Part shown: positions 25,051 through 36,600 of the stretch, piece by piece
How positions within the stretch are numbered: the first letter of the stretch is position 1
How the letters are laid out: each line of letters begins with the position of its first letter
Assembly (NCBI GenBank): GCA_008694505.1
Contig: VZDJ01007755.1
Coordinates: 6,102,936 to 6,166,935, forward strand
Source of the DNA: Cyanoderma ruficeps
Taxonomy: Eukaryota > Chordata > Aves > Passeriformes > Timaliidae
Length of the DNA stretch: 64,000 nt
Direction of reading: 5' to 3'
Notes under the pieces: generated by a model
The model's input: only the letters and a program-made list of their open reading frames with translations
Told to the model about the DNA's origin: nothing
Databases searched by the model: none
Translations under genes and position numbers: made by a program

Positions 25051-27599
25051 GATTCCTCAGGAATTTGATTCCTGGGGTTTATTTATTTATTTTCTTACCA
25101 GCTGCCAGACACAGCATGCTCCTAGACAAATAAGGAGGTGGTAGCTATGGGGTGAGTTTATCAGTAGTGCTAATCTCTTGTGGGGCTTCCTGGTAGAATA
25201 TCTATCTGCCGCAGAGGAGACAAGGTTAAGGGATATAAGACAGTTTCATCTTAAAATATTAAGAACCACATTGCTATTTCAGAAGTGACTTGATGCTAGG
25301 AAGAACTAAACAACTTGGAGCACAAGTATTCTCCTAGATATTGTTTTAAACAGAACTGTCCCAGCCCCCACATTAAATAGCTCTCTGTTGTCCTTGCAAA
25401 GGGCCAAAGAGCTAAAGATAGCTCCACTAATTTCTGCTTCTCTTTGTCCCTTAGCTCTAGAGATTCTCAACTTCTATATTATTACTCTGTCATTTTAATT
25501 GTGCAAGAATCTTTTCACAGAATTAATTAGAATAAAATAATACAAACACAAAAATAAACAGTTATTAGTATCTAGGTAGCACCATTTTTAGAGCAGATAC
25601 TTTGTGAAAGACCATTAGCCAACACTTCTGTCTGCACATGCTCATGTTGGGCAGCCTCATTCTGTAACCCATGGACACACCCTGTGACCTGCACTCACAC
25701 CAAGGAGCCTCCTGAGACATGCACTAAAGAAAGGACAGAAAAGTAAGTAAAGGGGGGCTGTTCCAGCTCTGAAACAGGAAGAGAAAGCCAAGAAAGTTTA
25801 AGGTGACTTACAGCCACTGTTGCCTTCTCCACAACCCTGGAGGTACAGGACCTCTCTATAGATTCTCTATAGAATCTACTCTATAACTGATATCCACACA
25901 GGGAAGCAACTTGGAAACAGTTGACCCACTGATACTATGCAAAGACATTCAGCAGACCAATTTACCAGTGTCATTCATTTGCACCTTTCAACTTAATGAT
26001 ACCTTACAGGGAAGAAAAATTCAAATTAAAAATTGAAGCTATTAATATATCTTTGGAAACGGTAAAGGAACAAGATTAAAACCAATAGCAAGCCACTAAT
26101 CTTGGCATACTTCTGATTTTGTACCCTTTAAATTGCTGTAATACCTTGTTCAAATTCCAGCATAAATAGGATATTTCTATGAGGGTGTTAGTGCTCCTGC
26201 TGCATTAAAAGCCATATTATATTTTACAAGTCCTAGAGCTGAGAATCCTCACTCCCAAAATAGACCTCCTCACCAGATGATATTAACACAGCTGACAAAA
26301 TAACGTTACATTGAAAAATACATCTGTAGAAAGTGAAATAGAAAAGCAGAAGAACTTTTCTCCTACACCTTTTGGAAGGGTTCAAGAGGCTTGCAAGGTA
26401 AGTAGATTGCATTTTGCAACTTTCTAGCAGAGATACTGTATATTGCAAAGTAATGTCCTCTTGCTTCTGCTGCTTCTGCCTTCCTGGTGACTACCGAAGG
26501 CAGACTCATATATACATAACAAGCATCAGTCAAGAACAGGCAGCAGGAGGAAACTGCTCCCAACCACCTAACTGCATCTTTAAATTTCTCTTCTCCCTGC
26601 CCTCCATTATATCTGTCTGCCTGTCTCTGTGAAGGCCTGTTTCCCTGGAAGGGAGGAGGGGACCCAAACAAACCCTGAAGCAATCCCAAATTTCCTTGGG
26701 GGGGGGGAGAATCTATTCACTGGAGATCAAACCTTTCAGTGAATCATTTTCCACTGCTCTGACATGTCAAATACTCCAGTGATTCACCAGTTATGGAGCT
26801 CTGATTCACCTGCAATAAACAGGGCTGATTGCTTCCCAGAAGCACTGGGGTTTGCATCATTCCCCAACGACTCCACTTCCTCCACGCAGTTTCTCACGTC
26901 CCCGCCATGCACCAAAGCCACAGCAACAGTCAGGGCAAGAAATCCAGACTGGTAGTTTTAGATCAAGGGGCCAAGAGGGAAGACAGTCTTGGATAAATGA
27001 ACAGCACGAGAAGTAGTTAGGAGGGCCCATGGATCTTCCCTTGCTCCTGTTCAAGTGTGAAAATGGGAAGGACAGAAAAGGAGGGACAGGAGTTTGATAT
27101 TTATTTGTGGCTCTCATTGGGTTCATGTCCCTGCCAGCACAGGACAGTTTCTCCAAGAGGGAGCACCAGAAATAGAACTGAGTTACATCTAATGAGCTTT
27201 TTGGTGGCATATTCATTAAGCTTGTAGAAAGGGTAAAGAAATGCAGGAAGCTAAGTCTTGGAAAGGCTCCAACTGGACCCCTTTGACTCATTAAAGGAGG
27301 GAGTAAAATGAACCATGCCCTAGGGCAATCGTAAAAGGATAAGCAGGAAAGGGTCAATTCATTAAGGACTGTGGGACCCCGGCAGTCCCTGGCTGGGCAG
27401 TGTGGGGATAGGGCCACAGGACAGCTGGGGCATGATGGAGCCCAGCACCAGGGATGTCCATTCGCCCTTGGCATGCTGGGGGAGCCACTGGCGCTTTGTC
27501 CCAGTAGGCAGCAGTGAAGGGATCTCAGCAAGGCCTTGCTCCCCACAATTGCCATGGGTTCCCCATCCACCATCAACAGCCTTCCTGCCTCTATCTCTG
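25051..27599. other. Unique non-coding sequence with a G10 run
   Basis: No gene recognised. The small inverted repeat TAGATTCT ... AGAATCTA lies at 25859-25878. Ten consecutive G's occur at 26698-26707. A 265-codon minus-strand frame spans 26857-27654, but it has no domain, lies partly in purine-biased sequence and shares the region with plus-strand frames, so I do not call it coding. Confidence 0.55.
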
Positions 27600-28330
27600 G
27601 CTTGGACTGGCCTTCCTGCCTGCTAAAGGGAGGGGGAAGGGGGGGAAAAGTCATGCAGACCCTCCCGAGCCTCGCAGGGGCAGGGGGAGGGAGGAGGAGG
27701 CAAACTCAATTGAGCAGCTTTGCGGGGGGCCCCAGATTTTCTCAAACCAGTCACGCCAGCTGCAGCCCAGCCATGATGAGAAAGGAGAGGAGACAGTGCG
27801 ACAACGGCTCCTACGACCCCGAGGGAGGAGGAGGAGGAGGCGGCCCAGGCTGCTAAACTGACACCAGGCAAAAGTTGGCCACGTTTTCCCCCAGCCACGG
27901 AGGAATAGCGCAGGCAAGTCAGATGTGACCGTGCTACAGGAGCCAGGAGAAAATAAAAACAAGTGACAGCTGACTCTTGAGGACTTTTGTAGGGGGTGAA
28001 GGGGGGAGAGAGGGCGAGGAGGGAGGGAGAGACCTACAAATACTGGGGGAAGGGCAGAGCGCAGCCCAGGAGCCTTCTGCAGCAGCAGATGGAGAGGGAA
28101 GCTACCGCTGATTCCTGCAGAGTCAGGGAAGGAGAGAGACAGCATTGCACCGAGGTGATCACATGAATAGGGAATGAAGGCGCAGAACAAAGAAGGGGGT
28201 TTGGGGAGAGGGAGCGGGAATTCTTTACAGGACCCCCAGGGCTGGGGCATCCCAGTGCGGTGCCCTGGGGTGCTGCGGTGGGGGCAGACCTGCAGGGGAG
28301 CTTGGGCACAGCCAGCTGAGGCTGCTGGAG
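27600..28330. other. GC- and GA-rich segment with (GGA)n
   Basis: Plus-strand purine-rich, GC-rich sequence with G-runs of three to seven, a (GGA)n run at 27824-27840 and a moderate number of CpGs (27720-27930). A 27-codon frame with tandem ATGs begins at 27773 and ends at 27854-27856; it reads as plausible peptide but matches nothing I know. The 199-codon minus frame (27651-28250) is a composition effect. The segment could be a weak CpG promoter or simply an isochore fluctuation. Confidence 0.4.
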
Positions 28331-28549
28331 GACAGTCAGTGCGAGTGGAGCGATAGAGGAGACATTTGTGCAGTTACTGCGGGGTGAAGCTCACTAATAC
28401 CCGACAGAAGAGCTAATTCCTCAGATCAAGGATGCAAGCACATGGTGGAAAGTCTAAATTCCCTTGCTCTGGGCTCCTCTAACCTGCTGCAGGATGAAAC
28501 CGTAGAGGCTGTGAATAAGTGCTGCCTGTCTTTCTGCTGGTCCTGAGGT

Positions 28550-28720
28550 CCCCGATGTGCCGGCGATGATTGTTATGACAGTCATTCTCGATGTGATTGG
28601 CACCTCCTGGTTAGATCAAGGTCACTGTTAGAACACATTTTTTCATTAAAATGGCTGAGAGCCTGTCAATGACCACCGGCCATGGCTAATTAAGGGAGGA
28701 CCCAACGCCCCCGCAGGAGT
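28550..28720. promoter_or_regulatory. Candidate conserved non-coding element
   Basis: The block carries closely packed developmental-type motifs: GATGATTGTTATGACAG, GTGATTGGCACC, CATTAAAATGG, CCTGTCAATGACC and GCTAATTAAGG. These resemble TALE (MEIS/PBX) and homeodomain sites. It sits at the edge of the GC-rich segment. Function and conservation are inferred only from texture. Confidence 0.3.
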
Positions 28721-29894
28721 CAGCAATCAGGGCTGATGCTGAGCCCCCCACCCTAGGGGAGCCGGCAGAGCGATCCTGCCTCCAGCGCCCTTCCATGCAG
28801 GGAAGACGTACCCACCCCCGGCATGCCGGGCCACCCACCATCCTCACTGCTGCCACACCAGAGCAACAGCATCACCTCCTGTCACACAGCTCACAGGGGC
28901 ATCCTGGGCATCTGCAGATGGCCCTTGTGTCCAGCTGGGTTATGGATCCTAGAGAGGGGAAGGATGGATGACAACAGACTCCTTACAGTGCAATCAGGTG
29001 CGCATTTGACCAATAAGCAAGCTTTAGATTTGAAGAAAATCCTTTTACAAAAATATCTAATTATGACCACAGTGTAATAATAACTAATTCCTGGGACAGT
29101 ATGAGGTTGTCTCTGTGCAGACCTTAGCAAACATGACATTCTTAGGAAAGGACATGATGGGAATGGATTTTCAGCTCAAACTCCGACACAGGTGAGATGC
29201 AAGACGCTGACCAAAGAAATTTTTGGTGTCAAACATTATGGTAAAGCCATACACTGCCAGAGATTCAACACATAATTTGGATAGTACCTCCTCATGGTCT
29301 TAGTTTGGCTAAACAGCTTATCAAAAAATGTCAGTTTCTTCTCCAATTAAATATATATATATATATAAAATTGAGGGAAATCGTTTTATTCCAAAGGCTG
29401 CTGTGTCTCTCAGTTCTATTTCACAAGCACTTCGTCCAGATTATTTCCAAGGGCTTTCTTATTTATTTTCCCACCACTGAACAACAGCGGAAGAGCTCCT
29501 CATCATGGAAAAATGGGCCTCTGGGCTGCCTCCGGACTACCACAAATACCACCCATTTATTTTTGCTATCAAGACACTGTCTCCAAGCCATACTGTCTTG
29601 TGCTCTCATTGCCACATTCCTCCCAGTCCAACACCCTTTGTACTTTCCAGACAGGTTGTGCTAATCTCAAGAGACCTATGTGAGCCTCTTGCAGTGCAGT
29701 TCTGCACAAGTTTGTTTGTGATGAGCTTTCCCCTATTTTGGTAAAATATTTCCACCTTGTGTCCATCTCAGAATGAAAAGACATTTTGGAATTATTGGGG
29801 CGTCCAGGTGTGCCTTCCTTGTTTTGTGTCTGTGGAAGCCCTGCCCATCTTCCATCTAGAGGTGAAAGAGAACCAGTTATTGGAATTTAGCAAC
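28721..29894. other. Unique non-coding sequence with (TA)8
   Basis: No gene recognised. A pure (AT)8 dinucleotide run occupies 29351-29367. The 119-codon plus frame at 29305-29664 starts just upstream of this repeat and has no recognisable content. Confidence 0.55.
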
Positions 29895-30172
29895 AAATAG
29901 GTTATAGAATAGGACAAAGGAGAATGGCTTTAAACTGACAGAGGGCAGGTTTAGTTTAGATATTAGGAAAAAAGTTCTTCACTGTAAGTGTGGTGAAACA
30001 CTGGACAAAGGTGTCCAGAGAAGCTGTGAATGCCCCATCCCTGGAAGTGTTCAAGGCAAAGTTGAATGGGGCTTTGAGCAACCTTGTCTAGTGGAAGGCT
30101 CTTGTCAGGGCCAATCAAACTAGGCAATCTTTTAAGTCCCTTCCAACCCAAACCATTCTATAATTCTATATG
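29895..30172 (+). mobile_element. CR1 LINE 3' end, avian type
   Basis: Diagnostic CR1 phrases appear in order: 'tagaataggacaaagga', 'atggctttaaactga', 'gggcaggtttag', 'ttagatattagg', 'gttcttcactgtaag', 'ggtgaaacactgg', 'tccagagaagctgtg', 'tgccccatccctgga', 'gtgttcaaggc', 'ggggctttgagcaacc', 'tgtctagtggaag', then 'agtcccttccaaccc', 'aaaccattctat' and the tail 'aattctat'. It is 5'-truncated as usual and slightly shortened just before the 'cccttccaacc' block. An isolated GTGATTCTATG at 30186-30196 may be a displaced tail unit. It encodes no protein. With the minus-strand copy at 8624 it identifies the host as a bird. Confidence 0.95.
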
Positions 30173-30197
30173 AAATCTACTCTGTGTGATTCTATGG

Positions 30198-33100
30198 CAT
30201 CACCCATTTCTGGCCCGCTGAATATGAGAAAGAAGTTTGAGTTCCTAAACACCATCTGATATACCTTCAACAGGTTCCTGGTAGAGGAGAGGGAAGCTCA
30301 ATCCCCTGCCCCTGATAAACGAATGCTTTTTCAGCCTTCCCTTCAGTTTCTTCCAGCTACTGTGGTTTACATATTAGACCCTGCACCTGAAGATAGTTTT
30401 GTAAAATATCCAGTCCAGTTTGGGCCTGGCCTTATTGCTTGGCACAAGGTTCATAATGACAATAGTGATGCTTAATTTTGACTGTGATTGTGGGTGAATG
30501 GCAAAAGACACAGAAGGGGCTTACTCCCTTGCTCAGGAGATGTGCTTTCCAATACAACTTTTTAAAAGTGTGTTTTTAAGGTTTCTTTTTAATTGCTTTA
30601 AAAAGAAAGTGAGCCATATGTAATTCTGTTGGAATCTCACTCTGATCTGTAACTGCCTAATCCAGGCCAGGACTTCAAGAAACCCATTACAGTGACGCTA
30701 GGCACCTACTGTGAGAGTCAGTCTGGGAGCTAGACAGCTAGGAAAAACTACAGCTTTGGTCTGTGTCCAGCAGCCTAAATAAAAAGTTTCCTTTCCATGC
30801 TCTGCATTCATCACAAAAGAGCACTAACTATCTCTTTTATACAGTAAATATGCACTGCCACAGAAACATATCACATTAAAGCCACACTGGTAAAAGCTCA
30901 AGCACAGGATGCTAAAAATGAGGTATTGTAATTATGTTATCTCAGTGAATTTCTCCTTTTTAATGACACATGGTATTCATGCAGAAATGTCAATCTCAAG
31001 CATACAAAGAGTGTTTGTTGTTTTCTCCATTCCCTCATAAAGTATCACAGAGTTGGCTTTAGAAAAATAGAGTTGGCTTTAGAAAAAATCATTTTGGTAT
31101 GAATGTATATGTTAATTTGTGTATAGAATTGTGATTGTTTATTTACTTTTCATTGTCCATTTGCACTTTGGTGATGCTTTATGTTCTTTTCTCAAAAGTG
31201 TACATGCTAAAACTGAGATTTTTCTGTTATTCACGAGATTCCAGAGGCTTGGGCTTAAGTAAAGTATCAAATGTTATGAGTTCATGATGAGGTACAAGAC
31301 CTGCCAACATTAGTAACATTTTACAAGATAAATGATATATACTACACCAGCAAAGAAAGAAATACCTTGAGAACACAGCTCACCTGAAATGCCTCTGTGT
31401 TACCATTACTAGGAATTGAACAGCTGCACCAGAATTCTGACTTCAGTATTAACAGTGCTTTTCTAATAGTTTGCTATGCACTTAATCTTTGTGATGCTGT
31501 TTAAAAAACAGAGAAAGAGAGAAAATTGAGCACTGAAGTTCAGCAGTCTCAGAGGGGAATACAGTGGGGAGTAGCAAATTTTGAGCAGTGCTAATTCCCA
31601 TGCTGCTAATTGGACAGAGGCCATTTCCTGCACACTAAAGTCAAACAGGACAGGAGCATATGGGCTTTCAGAGAGAGAGTTGGGTCTTTGCAATGGAAAA
31701 GAAAAACACACTAAAAAAACACCCTAGAAGCCCCACAGAATATTCGTGATTGCAGAGAAATTACAGACAAATTACAAACTTAAAAGCTATATGCACAGAT
31801 GCTGCTCCTATTGCTTCTGGGAGAACTGTGCCTTTGAAAAGATGGTATTTTTTCCTGGGGGATATGCCATTTTCAGTGCCCAGTATTATCCCTTGGCCCT
31901 ACTGTTAAAGGGAATTGGGTTTGTTTTCTTTATTAATTTTTAATTATTTTTGACTTTATCTGCATTTCTTATAGGTTTCAATGGCAGGATGAGATCCTCA
32001 TTGGTAAGCTTTCCTGAGAGAAGCCAGTGTAGTCAATGGGCTGGAGGGCTGCAAGTTCCGTAATGTTGCAGAGGGGACAGACCTGCCCTCCAAGGCTGAA
32101 AGTCTTAGGACTTCATGTCAGTCAGCCACAATCTTTTATTCAGCTGTTTCATATTCAGCCAAGCAAAACATTTTTCATCAATGGAACCAGTATCAGGACA
32201 AGTATCAAACATCACCTCTCTTCTTTAAACATGTTAAATCCAAGAACAAAAGACTTGAAATATTATTTTGGGACAGGCATAAGGAGGTGACACTTCAGGG
32301 ATGTGACAGAGCTGGGATTCTTGGGGTGAGAGAGATGCTCTAGGAGGAGATGTTGACTGGCTCACTTCCCTGTATCTTCCTGGGAAGAAACTGGTGTAGG
32401 GTAGGGTCAAAAACAGGGCACTAACAGAGCATCATTCTGATCCATTGTGGCAAGGATGGTGATGGTCCAAAAGAGTTGATTTTCTTCCATTAGCTGCTAA
32501 TCAAAGATGCCTCTTTTACTTCATTTGACAGTTTATTCTGCCTACAGCAGTCTCTCCTACACAACACCCTGCCAAAAACAGATGCACAGAAGGTGCTGTG
32601 CAGGGATTGAGCATGGAAAATTTCAGCTGCCAGAGTGGGTGGTTTAAAAAGTCAATGGCCACGGAACAGAGGGACACAATGGCTCTCGTGATGGAGCCAG
32701 TCACAACGAGCAGCATCCCTGTAAGAGGAGTGAACCTGCTGCATCTCCATCCAGCTTCTGCCTGCAGCCACAGCTGCCGGCTGACCGCCTGGTTTAGCTG
32801 CTGCAGGGACTCCCTCAGTGGCTGTCACACCTGCTCTGCCCTCCCTTGGAAAGCTGCCAGAGGAGAGAGCAGACAAAGGACGAGCAGCACAGCTGGAGCT
32901 GCTGGAAGCTGCACGCTACCCGGGTTGGTTTAGCGCTCGCCCAACACCCCTCTTCCGTAGGAAGCCTCTTTCCTGCCGCTGAGTTCGGCTCTTCAGGCTC
33001 CCTCGTGCTTATCCCTTGCCGTCGTTTTTAAGGCATTACTGCAGAATTCCTTTGTGTTTTTCAGTGTTACTATCGCTGTTTCTCACTGGTTTTGCCGCTG

Positions 33101-33554
33101 CAGACGCTACATCTTCATTGCTGGCTGTGCCCACAAAGCCCGTTTAGGTGGCCCGCCTTGGTGCCCGCACTTGTTTCAATGGCCTAGGACAGCAGGGCCC
33201 TGCTGGAGGACATGGGCACCAGAGCAGCAGAGAAGGGGTTAATAAAGGGTTTAATACCAAGAGGCCACACAGCAAAGCCCAAGTTAGGGCCAGCTGCACC
33301 CCTCCCCCCGGCCTTCATCCTGCTGCAGGAGCCCTGGCAGGGATGCAGCACTCAAGTGCTTCTTTCCCCACTTCCCTCCTGCCCCACTTGTGTGATGTAA
33401 AGCAATCCTTTTGTTTCCTCTTTAAGACATTAGCCTCAGGGGCCATTACAGGGGGAAAAAAAAGGTAGCTGGGTCTCTTTTATCTGAAGGAATCCATTAG
33501 GGGCAGGGGTCTTTTCCTTCCTGCATGCCCAGGGAGCAGCTCCTGCCTTTGCAC
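30198..33554. other. Unique non-coding sequence with small tandem duplication
   Basis: No gene recognised. It includes an 11-bp-arm hairpin at 30582-30608, a 20-bp tandem duplication at 31049-31090 and a block at 31560-31650 with two GCTAATT cores that looks enhancer-like. At 32900-33120 about a dozen CpGs occur in roughly 200 bases, too sparse for a confident island. Confidence 0.5.
31049..31090. repeat. 20-bp tandem duplication, two copies
   Basis: The unit AGTTGGCTTTAGAAAAATAG is followed at once by a second copy differing only at its end (an extra A). This is a recent local slippage or duplication event. It has no coding context. Confidence 0.85.
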
Positions 33555-33686
33555 TGCTCCGGGGGCATCTCGTTGCACCGTGGTGACCTCCTCCCTGCCC
33601 CATGGCCATCTCCTCCTTGTTCCAGGGACATCACAACACTGCTCCAAGGAAATCTCCTCACTGCACCATGGCCTCCTCCTTGCACC
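33555..33686. repeat. 22-bp minisatellite, about six units
   Basis: Successive units begin at 33555 (19 bp), 33574, 33596, 33618, 33640 (each exactly 22 bp) and 33662 (19 bp), then a partial TGCACC. Each starts TGCWCC or TGTTCC and continues as CATGGCCATCTCCTCCT with substitutions. The constant 22-bp spacing of four central units shows a true tandem array. Because 22 is not a multiple of three, open frames across it on the minus strand are not evidence of a repeat protein. Confidence 0.85.
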
Positions 33687-36600
33687 TTATGGCCAGTTTC
33701 TCATCCCAATTCAAAAATGGGTCAAATAGTCACTATATAGAAAGCATGAGTCTGCTGTTGACACACCCCTAAAGGTGAAGGAGGAGCTGTTTTTAAATAC
33801 CCTGTGTGACAGATTGGCTTTCTCTTTGCTGACATTTTGGGTGACCAAGGGGTGTTTAGTGCTCTGGCACATCTTTGTGGCTATAGAAAGCAGAAACTCA
33901 TTCTTGGCTCTCTTTATTCTTGCACCAAAAGCAGCAGGCCCTGTGCATTTGCAAGATTCCAGGACATGAGGCTTTAAATAAAACCCCTGATATTATGATA
34001 CTCTTAATAAATTTGAAACCACTTAAATAATAATAAAGAAATTAAAAAAAGGAGGGGGGGAACTAATTAGGTACTGGGGGGGGGGAGGGGTTCTTTTTGA
34101 GCATACCTTTTGCACTTCCCCAAATCAGGAATCACAGAACAAACATTTGTGCTGTACAGTGCATGCCACCAGGACCCACAAGGACCTACCTTAGGCTAAT
34201 ATAAATTGCCTGAGTTCCAGGAAGGCATTAGCAACAGATAGGAGCCTGCTCCAACCTCACCGGAGACCAAGCAGCCGTGGTCAGCCCAGAGCCAAACCAA
34301 GCCCGTCAGCCCAACTGGGTGTATTTACCCAGGCTTGGTGTTAACTGCTAAGACCATTATGTGGCTTTACCGCAGATAGGAGCTGGCTTGCACGGCAGTG
34401 ATTCAGAAAACAAGCAGGGCGAGGACACCGAAATAATCCTAGCTAAATACAGTGTTCAGCACAAAAGATGCAGATTAGGGTAAAAAAGGTGCCAGCATGC
34501 CTAGTTCCTGTTTAAGTTGTGAGATACTGGATGCATTCGAAAGCCCTTACTCAGCACCTGCCTGTATCCATGCAAGGGGAATCACCTCTGGAAGCCTCCC
34601 CCATAGGCACAGTCATGATGGGTACCACCGAATAATTAAAAATAGAGGGAATAAGTGAGAGCAGCTGCCAGGCCCGTGGTGGGAACATGCGTGTGAGCAG
34701 AAATACATGTGAGCCCTCAGCCAGAGCTGGTGTGAGCAGGAGCATTACCATGTCTCCTTGTCAAAGTCATTGGGGAGAGAAATGCCAGTGGGCTGACAGC
34801 AGGAGATCAGCTCCCTGGGCCCTGCCCTGGCCTGCCCTGCACTGCCCTGCCTTGTGGTGGCTTTAGGAGGGAGGTGGAGGGTGAGGGAAGGAAGGAAGTA
34901 CAGGCTTCCCTCTCCAATTTGGTTGCTTTAGAAAATATGGGGTAATGGGGAAAGCCATAGAGGGGATTCACACTTTGCTCTTCAAAAATCAGTGGTTGTA
35001 CATGCCTTGAACCCACATGCTCAGGCTCCAAAATATTTCAAGTTCACCCAATAGGCCCAGAGAATAAAAAATAAATGTAGGAGGACTCCTGCCAGGGAGC
35101 ACACATGGGAAGACCAGTGTCTCTGCTGCTGCCCATTCTGACAGGTCTCCCTCTGCCGTCTCGTAAACGTCCTCCCCACTCGCCATATGTCACACATACC
35201 CTCCCTGTAATTATGCTGGGCCTCAGCACAGCCAGGGGACAACATCACTTTCCCATCAGTTCAGCACTGTTGTTGGTGGCTGGGGAGATGAGTGACCCCA
35301 AGCTAGCTCTGTCACAGCCAGCGGAGATTTGGAACAGGGTTGAGTCCAGTTGCTTGAGGCAAGACAAGCAGAAACACAAAGGTAGCAGGAACAGCACTGG
35401 CGTGAAAAATATTTAAACATGTATGATACAGTGGAAGCGACCTCTTTTGCTATGATCCTACTTCAGCACAGGCTAGTGCCACAAAAACAAGTGAAGATGT
35501 GTGTTGTCTGCTGGTAGGACAGCACATGAGCACTGACCTAAGCAGCCCCTCTGGTAGTGCTCAGGCACCAGGATCCACAGCTCAGGTCTGACGTCCCACT
35601 GTGCAAACTCACCAGCAAAGTGTATACACCAATTTAAGCAAATTTACACAGGGAGAGGGTCCTACACAGGTGTATATTTCGTACTAGGGTTTTGTGCCGA
35701 GGAATAAGATGCAGGAAGGGGGAGGCAGGTGCCTCACACACACTCCACCTGCACCTGCTGGGAAGTGGGCACCAGTGAGCATGCAAGCTGCAGGACAGAC
35801 CGTGAGCATGTCCAGCGATGCCTGTGAAGATGTGTTAAAAGCAGCCTGATCTCCAAGCCTGGGCATATCCCTGTGGATTTCCTTCAAGGAAGGAAAGTGA
35901 CTAGCAAGCCCATAGCTGCCCATTAACGTGACATCCTGTCTGCACACTTCTCAGAGCTGTGCTGCCAGCCCCTCAGCACTTCAAGGTGCCATGGCTGAGT
36001 ATGACTGCACCACTGCCATGAAGTGGGTGTCTGCTGGCATGGCAGAAACTCATCGATCAGCCACAGAGCTACATCTGGTGCTGGAGGCAGTGTAGGTGCC
36101 TTGCTCGTCCTAGGCTGATGTTCCCAGCAGGGCTGGTGAGCAAACAGAGGTTTATTGCCTCCAGTCAGGGAGGATGGCTGCTCAGGCCTGCCTGGCATTG
36201 TGCTCAGCCATGTAGGTATGAACCATGCAAGCCTGATAAGAGCCAGGGAGAACTGCAAGGGATTTTGAAGAGAGTTAATACAAATAAAACAGGTAATCTT
36301 TAGGAGAATTGCAAACAAGGCTTGTCTTTCTCTACCTGGAGAGCTGACATCGAGAAACTGCCCTAACAAAGAGCTCCCTTAAGACAGTGGAGGGATGTGA
36401 TGGAAACCCCACCATTTGAGATGTGATTGACTGGACAAAACATTGAAAATATGACGGCTCCGAAGCTGCCAGAAAAATACATCAGAGCTGATCTCATCTA
36501 TGACAAGTGTATTATGTACTTATGGATGGATCTATACAATACCCCACATCTGACCCGGGGTCACAGGCATAAAACAGTGGGAGTCACTGTAAACACACTT

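Noticed and set aside
26857..28250. Adjacent 265- and 199-codon minus-strand frames
   Set aside because: They lie in purine-biased GC-rich DNA, overlap open plus-strand frames and have no resemblance to a known protein.
33497..33685. Minus-strand frame with Gly/His/Arg repeats
   Set aside because: Product of the 22-bp minisatellite, whose unit is not a multiple of three and so does not encode a true repeat protein.
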